Shown here one piece after another: positions 1 through 7,193 of a stretch of 16,619 nucleotides of DNA (position 1 is the stretch's first letter; the number at the start of each line of letters is the position of its first letter). The notes under the pieces were generated by a model. The model was not told where the DNA came from. It saw only the letters and a program-made list of their open reading frames with translations, and did no database searches. The DNA lies in the NCBI GenBank assembly GCA_937860165.1, contig CALMBE010000379.1, forward strand, positions 1 through 16,619. Direction: 5' to 3'. Both the position numbers and the translations under genes were made by a program. The DNA is from an uncultured Planctomycetaceae bacterium (GTDB lineage Bacteria > Planctomycetota > Planctomycetia > Pirellulales > Lacipirellulaceae).

Positions 1-262
1 GTCCTTGGTTGCGAAATACCTCTCTCAATATAAGGCCGAAGGTCGAAATACCCAATGACGAAGGAATGACGAAATCTTAAAGCTCGAATTGCCATCGCGT
101 TACTCAGTGGGCAACTTCACTTGAACTTGTTTCCACGAAAGCGGGTCATCGAACTACCACGGCGGGTCTTCGACATTAGGCATTCGGGCTTCTTTCGTCC
201 TTAGTCCTTGGGCATTCGTCATTTACAACATATCATCCCGATCAACCTAGCACTGTAGGGTT
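1..262. repeat. Non-coding left edge with imperfect inverted AATGACGAA-type repeats
   Basis: I see no credible gene here. The interval is built from short related words. AATGACGAAGG and AATGACGAAAT occur at about 54-75, and their reverse-complement relatives (GCATTCGTCATTT and TTTCGTCC) occur at about 193-224. Read as opposite ends, these make an imperfect palindromic element of roughly 190 bp. The end next to the MFS start (about 225-262) must hold that gene's promoter, but I cannot point to a clear -35/-10 pair. The left limit is unknown because the window begins here. Confidence 0.45.
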
Positions 263-1522
263 ATGCACCCCATGAATCAGGAAGCCACCCTGGCTGTCAC
301 CACGGAATCGACTGCCAAACAGACAGCCGTGAGGGTGTTCGGCGCGCTGTGCCTTGCGCATCTGGTAGTGGATGGGTTGGCAACGTTGCTCCCGGCAAGT
401 TTGGGGCTGATCGAGATTCGGAGCCAACTCACTCCCGAGCAAGCAGCGTGGTTACTGGGCTTGGGCTCGCTCACATCGGGCCTCGCCCAACCCCTGTGTG
501 CCTTATTTAGCGACCGACTGAGAACTCGATCGCTCACAGTCGTGGGGATCCTGTTGGGAGGGATTGGTTTTGGGTTATTGGGCTTTGCAAGGAATCAGAT
601 ATCGCTGTCCTTGATTTATATCCTGGGGATGGTGGGGGCCGGGATGTTTCATCCTATTGCCGCCACCACGGTCGCTCAACTGCATGCCAACCTGCGAAAC
701 CTTGCTGCCGGCGGCTTTTTCGTCGCAGGCATGATCGGGGGTGTTGGAGGAGCGCTGTTGTGGCCGCGGTGGCTAGCTGGTGAGAGTGGATTCGACCGGC
801 TCCCGCTAATCGTGTTGCCCTGTGTGCTCATAGCACTTTTCGTGCGCAGTAGCCATGAGAGATTGCCATCTCTAAAACACCAAGCACCTAAACCTATGGA
901 TGCGAGCTCCCTAGGGAAAAACTGGGGAGCGGTCTGCATCCTGTATGGTTCCTCGATCCTCCGCCACAGCGTGAATACTTCGCTCGTGTACCTTTTTGTC
1001 CGTTGGACTCAACAGGTAGTTGCCAGCGAGCATTCTCATTGGAGTCCAGCCGAAATAGCTCGCGCGGCTGCGCCTACGGTCGGAAATCTCAACGCGATGA
1101 TGATCCTGGGGATGGCTGTCGGCGGAATGCTGGCTGGCAGCTTGATTTCGCCGGGTCGAGAAAAGTTGCCGATGATTATCGTGCCGTTGGTATTCGCCCC
1201 TAGTGTGGTCCTGTTCCCCTACCTGGGAATTGGGTGGAGCTATCTGTTGGCTGTATTGGCAGGCGCGGGGTTTTCGGCAATGATTCCTGTTTCCATTGCC
1301 TTGGCCCAGCACCTCTTGCCGCACCGTGCCAATCTCGCTGCCAGTCTGATGATGGGGGGAGCCGGGATGGTTGCTTCGGTCGGTCCGCGCTGCGCGGAAT
1401 ATGGTGTGACACACTTTGGGTTCCACGCGACTTTTTTATTGGTGGCGATTGTGTTAGCCTGCTCGGGTCTGGTGTGCATAGCCCTATGTGGCACTAAGAT
1501 CACATGTAACCAGGATGCTTAA
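263..1522 (+). CDS. MFS transporter, fosmidomycin-resistance (FSR)-like
   Basis: This is an inner-membrane secondary transporter of the major facilitator superfamily, 419 residues with about twelve hydrophobic segments. The order of motifs resembles the FSR/fosmidomycin-resistance branch: an early HLVVDGLATLLPA segment in helix 1, the loop 2-3 motif SDRLRTRSL following GLAQPLCALF, and GAGMFHPIAATTVAQL in the fourth helix, matching the GxxxxFHPxA pattern typical of that branch. Efflux of a small molecule is the usual family role, but the substrate cannot be read from sequence. Two starts are possible, ATG at 263 or at 272; neither has a convincing Shine-Dalgarno sequence, and the first is kept. 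It converges on the minus-strand polysaccharide set and is probably not part of it. Confidence 0.88.
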   Translation: MHPMNQEATLAVTTESTAKQTAVRVFGALCLAHLVVDGLATLLPASLGLIEIRSQLTPEQAAWLLGLGSLTSGLAQPLCALFSDRLRTRSLTVVGILLGGIGFGLLGFARNQISLSLIYILGMVGAGMFHPIAATTVAQLHANLRNLAAGGFFVAGMIGGVGGALLWPRWLAGESGFDRLPLIVLPCVLIALFVRSSHERLPSLKHQAPKPMDASSLGKNWGAVCILYGSSILRHSVNTSLVYLFVRWTQQVVASEHSHWSPAEIARAAAPTVGNLNAMMILGMAVGGMLAGSLISPGREKLPMIIVPLVFAPSVVLFPYLGIGWSYLLAVLAGAGFSAMIPVSIALAQHLLPHRANLAASLMMGGAGMVASVGPRCAEYGVTHFGFHATFLLVAIVLACSGLVCIALCGTKITCNQDA

Positions 1523-1597
1523 GGCCTGTGCGCGATTCGAAAGAATTCGATTCCTTTTTTTGAATCTCGCTTCGCGTCTTCTTGATACACGTCTTAG

Positions 1598-1646
1598 CCG
1601 GAGGAACACTTTCCTCCGGGAATTCTCGGACCAAAGTGTTGGTCCG
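1598..1646. terminator. Twin hairpins between convergent genes (probable bidirectional terminator)
   Basis: Two perfect stem-loops sit side by side between the convergent MFS and CdsA-like genes. The first (1598-1619) has a 9-bp stem, CCGGAGGAA with TTCCTCCGG, and loop CACT. The second (1627-1646) has an 8-bp stem, CGGACCAA with TTGGTCCG, and loop AGTG. No T-tract follows directly. A T7 run at 1555-1561, after a weak dyad, could serve the MFS transcript. The position and GC-rich stems suggest transcript ends for both genes. The two loops are exact complements of one another. Confidence 0.55.
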
Positions 1647-1689
1647 GCTGGGGGAGGATTGAGGGTGTCGCCGCTACCAAACGGCAGCG

Positions 1690-2640
1690 CTATACGCCTG
1701 GTTGTTTCAGCAATAGTTGCGCTACGTGATAGAACACGGGCGAAGCGAAACAGACCGCGTCGATTCGGCTGAGCACGCCGCCGTGACCCTCGATCAGAGT
1801 TCCCGAACGGACTTCGCCCCGATCGCGTTTGATGGCTGCCATCGTGAGGGCACCAGCCGACGACATCAGTGCCACGAGCACCGACATCATCGCAACCTGC
1901 CATAAGTGGTCAAACGGTGTGGCCCAGATGAGTACCGAACCCATGATCGCGGTAGCCCCTGCCCCGGCCAGCAAGCCCTCCCAGGTTCGCGATTCTTCGA
2001 TCGGCTCGGCAATCACATGTCGGCCGAAGAGTCGGTTGCAAATGTGTTGGGCGAGTTCGGAAAAAAGTACCAAGGTGATAAAGAAAAACAGCAATCGAGC
2101 GTTCACATACTCGTCGCCGTCTGTGCGATTGCATTTGAGAAACAACAGCGCTGGTGCAAAACTCAAGCAATACACGCACACAAACAAGCCAAACTGAATT
2201 TTGGCGATCCGCTCTAAGAAACGTCGGTAGTCGCCCGATACAGCCGCGCGAGCAGCGATAAAAAGAAAAGCGTACACGGGAATCAAAATGCTATAAAAAG
2301 CATACGCATCGAGCGCGACCAGTATAAACTGCATGGGTGTGAAGAAGAAAAATACCCAAAACAAAGCCCGATGGTCGCCAATCGTAGTCGGAGTCAGAGT
2401 GATGTACTCTCGCAAGGCCCAGAAGGAAAGCATTCCGAAGAGAACCACAGTAAAATTCGGGTGGAAAAAGGCGATTCCCAAGACGACCGAGAAAAACCAC
2501 CAGGCTTGAATTCGGCTGTTGAACGCATCGACCGACTTCTGATCCAGCCCGAGCGCTGTTTGGCGCTTGAGCCACTGTCCACCAAAGGTGGCAGCAGTCA
2601 GCAAAGCCAACACGGTTCCCAGAAGTGCCCAGTCTTTCAT
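1690..2640 (-). CDS. CdsA/YnbB-like membrane protein, divergent CDP-diacylglycerol synthase family
   Basis: This 316-residue polytopic membrane protein belongs to the phosphatidate cytidylyltransferase family (PF01148), whose members transfer CMP from CTP to phosphatidate. The C-terminal signature is recognisable: IKRDRG at 270-275, EGHGGVLSRIDAV at 284-296, and an SRTWEG segment at 217-222. It departs from the family signature at several key places: the Asp before the KR helix is Ala264, the KD pair is Val277-Arg278, the Pro of PGHGG is Glu284, and the first Asp of DRxD is Ser291. The overall layout recalls E. coli YnbB, a CdsA paralogue, more than housekeeping CdsA. The start is set by AAGGA eight bases upstream of ATG, inside the end of the PlsC gene, so the two are probably translationally coupled. 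Family membership is clear; enzymatic activity is doubtful. Confidence 0.82.
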   Translation of the reverse strand: MKDWALLGTVLALLTAATFGGQWLKRQTALGLDQKSVDAFNSRIQAWWFFSVVLGIAFFHPNFTVVLFGMLSFWALREYITLTPTTIGDHRALFWVFFFFTPMQFILVALDAYAFYSILIPVYAFLFIAARAAVSGDYRRFLERIAKIQFGLFVCVYCLSFAPALLFLKCNRTDGDEYVNARLLFFFITLVLFSELAQHICNRLFGRHVIAEPIEESRTWEGLLAGAGATAIMGSVLIWATPFDHLWQVAMMSVLVALMSSAGALTMAAIKRDRGEVRSGTLIEGHGGVLSRIDAVCFASPVFYHVAQLLLKQPGV

Positions 2641-2642
2641 GT

Positions 2643-3245
2643 TTAACTGTCCTTCAGACTGAGCACGGCTTCGCGGGCCCGTGCGAGGAAATCGGTTTTG
2701 GGTTCACCTGCCTCGAGCCAGATTGGCGGTCCAAACGTGAGAGACGACAACAGGGGCACTGGCAAAAACTCACCCCGCGGCAAGATCCGATTCATATTGT
2801 TAATGTGAACGGGAATCAACTCCAGATCGGGCCGCTTTTTGCCCAGGTAGTACAGTCCACTCTTGAATTCGCCGATTTCTTCGCCCGGACTGCGACCCCC
2901 TTCGGGAAACAAAATCAGCGAATGCGTGTTGCCGATCTCACGGAGCATCATGTCGACCGGACTTTGATGAACTTTGATTTCTGTACGGTCGATCAACAAG
3001 GCATTGAACACCTTGGCCAGGTGTCGTCGAATCGTGCCACGATCCCAGTAATCTTTTGCGGCAATCGGGCGGGTCAGCCGCCGCACATTGGTTGGCAATG
3101 CCGACCACACCAAGACGACATCGAGGTGGCTGGTGTGATTCGCAAAATAGACCCGCTGACAGGTGTCAGGTTGCGAGTCGACCCAGCGCACGCTGACCCC
3201 GCTGATGATCCGTGCTGTCCAGGTAAGTAAGGTCTCGGTGAGCAT
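2643..3245 (-). CDS. 1-acyl-sn-glycerol-3-phosphate acyltransferase-like (PlsC family)
   Basis: This 200-residue protein carries all four blocks of the PlsC/LPLAT fold: NHTSHLD at 36-42 (the HxxxxD catalytic pair His37 and Asp42), a block II-like LLIDRTE at 83-89, LFPEGGRS at 112-119 for phosphate binding, and LIPVHI at 143-148. The family acylates lysophosphatidate or related glycerol lipids at the cytoplasmic face of the membrane. At 200 residues it is short for the family but has no missing motif. The gene ends two bases before the CdsA-like start. The pair is therefore one transcriptional unit that would make, and then act on, an acylated lipid phosphate. No clear Shine-Dalgarno precedes its ATG. 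The acyl acceptor could be phosphatidate or a polysaccharide-linked lipid; sequence alone does not say which. Confidence 0.88.
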   Translation of the reverse strand: MLTETLLTWTARIISGVSVRWVDSQPDTCQRVYFANHTSHLDVVLVWSALPTNVRRLTRPIAAKDYWDRGTIRRHLAKVFNALLIDRTEIKVHQSPVDMMLREIGNTHSLILFPEGGRSPGEEIGEFKSGLYYLGKKRPDLELIPVHINNMNRILPRGEFLPVPLLSSLTFGPPIWLEAGEPKTDFLARAREAVLSLKDS

Positions 3246-3331
3246 GCGTGCGAGGAACTAAATTGTTTCCGTTACCCAAACACTCCATCCTATCCAGCCA
3301 GCAAGCTCGCAGGAAGGGAGCCGGGGACAGA

Positions 3332-4510
3332 TCATGTAGGATCGAGAGATATCCGAGAGGGCTGCGGAGCGATTTTTAGTCCCAGTTTTGTTCGGTAAAT
3401 CCGCTCGATCAGCGATTCATATCCACGGACCATTGCCACCAGGGACCACTTGAGGATTGTCCGATTCCGGCCATTGAGTCCCAGTTGAATTCTTCCGGAA
3501 TCATGCGACAAGAGCTCGAGTGTGGCATTCACAAAGGCCTGTTGATCGCCAGCGGGGAAGAGTCTGCCCGTGACTCCTTCGACGACTGTTTCACCAACCG
3601 ATCCCACATTCGCCGACACGACCGGTACAGCGCAACTGAGCGCTTCTAGAATCGACACTGGACTCGCTTCGTTATGCGAGGTGAGTGCCAGAATATCTAC
3701 CGCCGGCAAGATGCGATCCACGTCACCGCGTGATCCCAGAAAATGAGTGACGTGAGCAATTCCCAGTTCTTGGGCCAATTGTTCGAGTTTATTGCGAAGC
3801 GGCCCATCGCCGATCACCAGAAATCTCGCCGACGGATCCTGGTGGAAGATATCGGCGGCACCTGCCAAAAATAGCTCGTGGTTTTTTTCTGGACGCAAGG
3901 CCGCGAGGATGGCGACCACCTTGGCCTCGGCTGGCAAGCCCAGCAACTGTCGAGCGCACAGCTTGTCGCCGGGTTGGAAGCGAGCGGTATCGACGCCATT
4001 GAAAATCGTGTGAACTTTTTCTGCCGGGAATCCTTCCCGTGTTACCAAGTGTTCCGCATGTGCCCCAGCGACACCCACGAATGCGTCGGTCAGTCGAGTT
4101 AGGAGTCGATTCAAGCGACCCACCGAATCAGGCCAACCCGTGCTGTGCAGCGCCGAGACAATCACCGGTACACCCGCGCATTTGGCGGCCAATCGACCCC
4201 AGAACATTTTATCGCCGGCACCCACGGTTACCACCGCATCAATCTGACGACTCCGCATCAGTTTCCACAATCGGGGCAGAATCCGGAGGTCCCACTTGTG
4301 CGACAAGAGGCCGTGATGCACTGGCAACTCTGCGGCAAGTTCTTCTCCCAGCGGTCCAAGTTCCTTAAGGCAGGCAATCTCCGGCGCAAACCGTTTGCGA
4401 TCCATCCCGCGCACCAATCCCGCAAGGAGGGTTTCCGCACCTCCCACAGGCATGCTGGTCACGAGAAACAAGACTCGCAGCGGATTAGAACGGATCGGGA
4501 GGTTGCTCAT
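3332..4510 (-). CDS. Glycosyltransferase family 4 (GT-B fold)
   Basis: This 392-residue retaining glycosyltransferase is expected at the cytoplasmic face, adding a sugar from a nucleotide-sugar donor to a lipid-linked glycan. The N-terminal acceptor domain begins with RVLFLVTSMPVGGAET at 12-27, the glycine-rich loop of GT4 enzymes. The C-terminal donor domain has NGVDTARF at 171-178, LRPEKNHELFL at 205-215 with the phosphate-contacting Arg206 and Lys209, GDGPLRNKLE at 234-243, and the E-x7-E signature EASPVSILE with Glu281 and Glu289. No signal peptide or transmembrane helix is evident. It lies downstream of the flippase and upstream of plsC in the same orientation. Family assignment is firm; the sugar specificity is unknown. 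Confidence 0.93.
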   Translation of the reverse strand: MSNLPIRSNPLRVLFLVTSMPVGGAETLLAGLVRGMDRKRFAPEIACLKELGPLGEELAAELPVHHGLLSHKWDLRILPRLWKLMRSRQIDAVVTVGAGDKMFWGRLAAKCAGVPVIVSALHSTGWPDSVGRLNRLLTRLTDAFVGVAGAHAEHLVTREGFPAEKVHTIFNGVDTARFQPGDKLCARQLLGLPAEAKVVAILAALRPEKNHELFLAGAADIFHQDPSARFLVIGDGPLRNKLEQLAQELGIAHVTHFLGSRGDVDRILPAVDILALTSHNEASPVSILEALSCAVPVVSANVGSVGETVVEGVTGRLFPAGDQQAFVNATLELLSHDSGRIQLGLNGRNRTILKWSLVAMVRGYESLIERIYRTKLGLKIAPQPSRISLDPT

Positions 4511-4607
4511 GGTTATCTATCTAGGGTGACTAGGGTCCGAAGCTTCTGCAAAAAACCGTAGCATGGCCCCCCGGGACGTGCTACTTGCAGTACTTCCAAG
4601 GTCAAAT

Positions 4608-4669
4608 TGAGCCTAACACTCGAGCGTCAGGGGAACTGCAAGAAACCCGAGGCTAGCGCCTACGGCTCA
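4608..4669. repeat. Palindromic intergenic element, copy 1
   Basis: Two 25-base arms (4608-4632 and 4645-4669) form an imperfect inverted repeat around a short spacer. The right arm contains CGAGGCTAGCGCCTACGGCT. Its exact reverse complement recurs at 14319-14343, and the left arm is a degraded form of the opposite arm there (about 19 of 25 positions agree). It lies in the 223-bp gap between the flippase and the GT4 gene, where an RNA hairpin could attenuate transcription or protect the message. The rest of the gap (4511-4607 and 4670-4733) shows nothing I recognise. Confidence 0.8.
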
Positions 4670-4733
4670 GTTTTGTGACGATGTAATGCAACTTGATTTT
4701 GGAACTACTGACTTTCTAGCAAGGGAATTCTTT

Positions 4734-6257
4734 CTACAGTCCATTTCGTGCTGGGAGCAGTTTGGGAAACATGTTTTTCAATTTCGCGGTGCCGTTCGAG
4801 AGGAACTCACTGGCTTGATTCCGCTCCCACTCCGAGAGCATCCACGGTGTACTCACTGCCAAGAGGACAACCATCCCTAACCCCACGAGTGCCGGAAGTA
4901 TCCCCAGGCCCAACCCGATTGGAAGGATTATGGTGGCCCAACTTCCGGGATCAAGTTGCATCCCTTGCCGTTGGCTTAAGATCAGCAGTGCCGCTAGGCA
5001 AACAGCGGTCGACACCGCGGTGGCCAGCACAGCGCCGTGCAGACCCCAGGCAGGAATGAGAATGAAGTTCAGCAACACATTCAATCCCAGGCCAAGCCCC
5101 AAGGGAACAGCAGCCAATCGTGGATGCTCGGCACACCATAAATAATTTTGGGCGACGACATAAATTCCCGAGATCACACAACCGGCAAGTGTCCAGGGTA
5201 GGACAGCCAAGCCATCGGAATACTTGCCCTGGAATATGGAATTAAAGAGAAACGGCCCCGCCAGGAGGACACAGATCCCCACGGCGTGCATGCCCAGTCC
5301 CATAATTTTTACGGAGAGATTGATCTGTCGCCCCACTAATTCGCGGTGCCCGACTTCCCAGTCGTGGCTCAAGTGGGGCATGATTAGGCCACTCAAGAGA
5401 TCAGCAAACGAAACCAACAACAGCGGCACGATGCGGCTGCTGTGGTAGTGACCTACCTGCTCTAGGGCAACCGTCGGGTCCATGCCACCGCAGTGAAGAA
5501 TCATTGTGCGATCCACCAAGGCAAACAGATGCGACAAGAGGTTCGTGACCCACACAAAAAATGCGAAGCGGAGCAAGCGAGACCAAAAGGCGATGTGGGG
5601 AATTGCTTCGGTCGATGTTTCGCTGCTTCGCAGGCCTGGCCACACCCAGACTATCGCCACCAGCGATGCAATCAGGCAGGCGACTCCATAGCTTCCGACA
5701 ATCGAGATCAACGAGGCTTCCTGGGTAATCAACGCTAACGCGCTACCGGCGAACAGTAGGCTCTGCAGAAAATTCATGATCGACACCACGCGAAACAGTC
5801 GCAGGGCGGTCAGTAGCGAGGTCAGGGTATGATGCACAATCACCGCGACCATGCACGCAGCTACGGCGTAAATACCGGTCACGTTCTGGGAGCTACCAAA
5901 AACTAGTTCCGAAAATTGAGGGGCAAAGACCAACAGCAATCCGATTGAACCGACACTGCACACTGCGGTCCACACGGTCGTGCGTCGCAGAAATGTTCGC
6001 AAGTGGCCGCGCTGACGGTAGTGCTCTAAATAGCGGCCATACGAGCCGGGTATGCCCAGCACTGCCAGCGGTGCAAAGAGCAGCAAGAAGCTGTAAGCCA
6101 TTTCCCATTGGCCAAGCATTTCCGGAGAAAGCCAGCGGCAAAACAGCACGCCGCGACCGAAGCCGATGCTTCGCTGCACAACGGTTGCAAGCATGAGAAT
6201 CACGACGCTCACCGCGAGCGTATCGCTCCTCAGACGCGCGTGTTGATTCGAGTTCAA
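4734..6257 (-). CDS. Wzx-type oligosaccharide flippase (MOP superfamily)
   Basis: This protein has about 507 residues and some twelve to fourteen hydrophobic segments, the size and topology of polysaccharide flippases. The first helix region is followed by RSIGFGRGVLFCRWLSPE, GQWEMAYSF and GSYGRYLEHYRQRG, the usual order in Wzx proteins (helix 1, a GQ-containing loop, then a short basic loop). It would move the undecaprenyl-linked repeat unit to the periplasmic face for polymerisation. The longest open frame begins with TTG at 6257 and no ATG precedes the first helix. A GTG at about residue 16 is an alternative, so the N-terminus is uncertain. The gene sits 62 bases after the deacetylase and 223 bases before GT4. 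The substrate is not predictable. Confidence 0.87.
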   Translation of the reverse strand: MNSNQHARLRSDTLAVSVVILMLATVVQRSIGFGRGVLFCRWLSPEMLGQWEMAYSFLLLFAPLAVLGIPGSYGRYLEHYRQRGHLRTFLRRTTVWTAVCSVGSIGLLLVFAPQFSELVFGSSQNVTGIYAVAACMVAVIVHHTLTSLLTALRLFRVVSIMNFLQSLLFAGSALALITQEASLISIVGSYGVACLIASLVAIVWVWPGLRSSETSTEAIPHIAFWSRLLRFAFFVWVTNLLSHLFALVDRTMILHCGGMDPTVALEQVGHYHSSRIVPLLLVSFADLLSGLIMPHLSHDWEVGHRELVGRQINLSVKIMGLGMHAVGICVLLAGPFLFNSIFQGKYSDGLAVLPWTLAGCVISGIYVVAQNYLWCAEHPRLAAVPLGLGLGLNVLLNFILIPAWGLHGAVLATAVSTAVCLAALLILSQRQGMQLDPGSWATIILPIGLGLGILPALVGLGMVVLLAVSTPWMLSEWERNQASEFLSNGTAKLKNMFPKLLPARNGL

Positions 6258-6319
6258 TGGTGACGGAAATGAAGTGTTAATGTCAGAAAATCCTTAGCAG
6301 ATCCAGATGTATGCGGCTC

Positions 6320-7171
6320 CTAGAATTGATCGCGATAATTCCCAGGCGAGAATTGTTTTTGTCGACGCAACTTGCGGGGATCAACCGTGAGCCAGTTCAT
6401 AAAGCGGGACCATTGCGGATCACCATGGATTCGCTGGATATGGAAGGAGTCTTGGCTGGGCAGGTTGTAACCGCCGTAAGCCGAGCAGACCCCCCAATAG
6501 CCCGTTTGAAAAGCGATCTCGAAAGCCGATTGAGACATGTTCTCTGGCAGCCCATAGGGGAAAGCAAAATAGTGGATCGGGCGCCCGAGGAGCGATTCGA
6601 GTTCGACCTTGGAACCTGAGATTTCGTCGTACAGTTCATCGACCGATGCCAACCGTCCTAAGTCAATATGCGAGCGGCCATGGGAGCCGATTTCTACCCC
6701 GGCTTTCATCATGGCGCGAATTTCATCGAGCGTGTTCGGTCTCAGCGGACAACTCCGTGCCGCGTCGTGGGGAAACGGTTCACCTGAAATGATATTGTTT
6801 GTAGTGACGAAATAGGTGAAGGGAATCTGTTGTTCGATCAACCACGGGATTGCCCGCTCGCAGTTCTCGGAATAACCATCATCGAAAGTGATTGAAACCG
6901 TCGGACGCGAGTTGGCTTCCGAGGAAATTCGCAACTGGGCTTCCTTGAGCGAGACAATCTCAAATCGCTCTCGGACCCAATCCAACTGTTTGCGAAAACG
7001 ATCCCACGAAATGGTCCATTCGTTGGGATGTTCATCTGCCACCCGATGATAGAGCAACGACATGACAGGTTCCCGGCCTTGCAGCTGGCGCTTCATCGCC
7101 GATTGCTTCCGCTGCGGGAGCGTTGCTAAATAATACAGCCCTAGCATTTGACTTTTGCAGCTATCGAGCAT
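6320..7171 (-). CDS. Polysaccharide deacetylase (NodB-type, CE4)
   Basis: This 283-residue carbohydrate esterase family 4 protein would remove N- or O-acetyl groups from a glycan. Motif 1 is TFDDGY at 95-100, with the presumed base Asp97 and metal ligand Asp98. Motif 2 is SHGRSH at 163-168, with metal ligands His164 and His168. Motif 3 is FAFPYG at 202-207. The region LLYHRVADEHP at 39-49 is the usual lead-in for bacterial EPS deacetylases. The metal triad is intact, so it should be active. No signal peptide is visible, which suggests action on a lipid-linked intermediate inside the cell or export by another route. AAAGGA lies eight bases before ATG, in the 22-base gap after the acyltransferase gene, supporting this start and co-transcription. 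Confidence 0.92.
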   Translation of the reverse strand: MLDSCKSQMLGLYYLATLPQRKQSAMKRQLQGREPVMSLLYHRVADEHPNEWTISWDRFRKQLDWVRERFEIVSLKEAQLRISSEANSRPTVSITFDDGYSENCERAIPWLIEQQIPFTYFVTTNNIISGEPFPHDAARSCPLRPNTLDEIRAMMKAGVEIGSHGRSHIDLGRLASVDELYDEISGSKVELESLLGRPIHYFAFPYGLPENMSQSAFEIAFQTGYWGVCSAYGGYNLPSQDSFHIQRIHGDPQWSRFMNWLTVDPRKLRRQKQFSPGNYRDQF

Positions 7172-7193
7172 GATTAGGTTCCTTTGAGCGTCT

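Noticed and set aside
2625..3230. 201-codon open frame on the plus strand opposite the PlsC gene
   Set aside because: The opposite strand encodes a protein with all four PlsC motifs, whereas this one has no recognisable domain; it is a shadow of codon bias.
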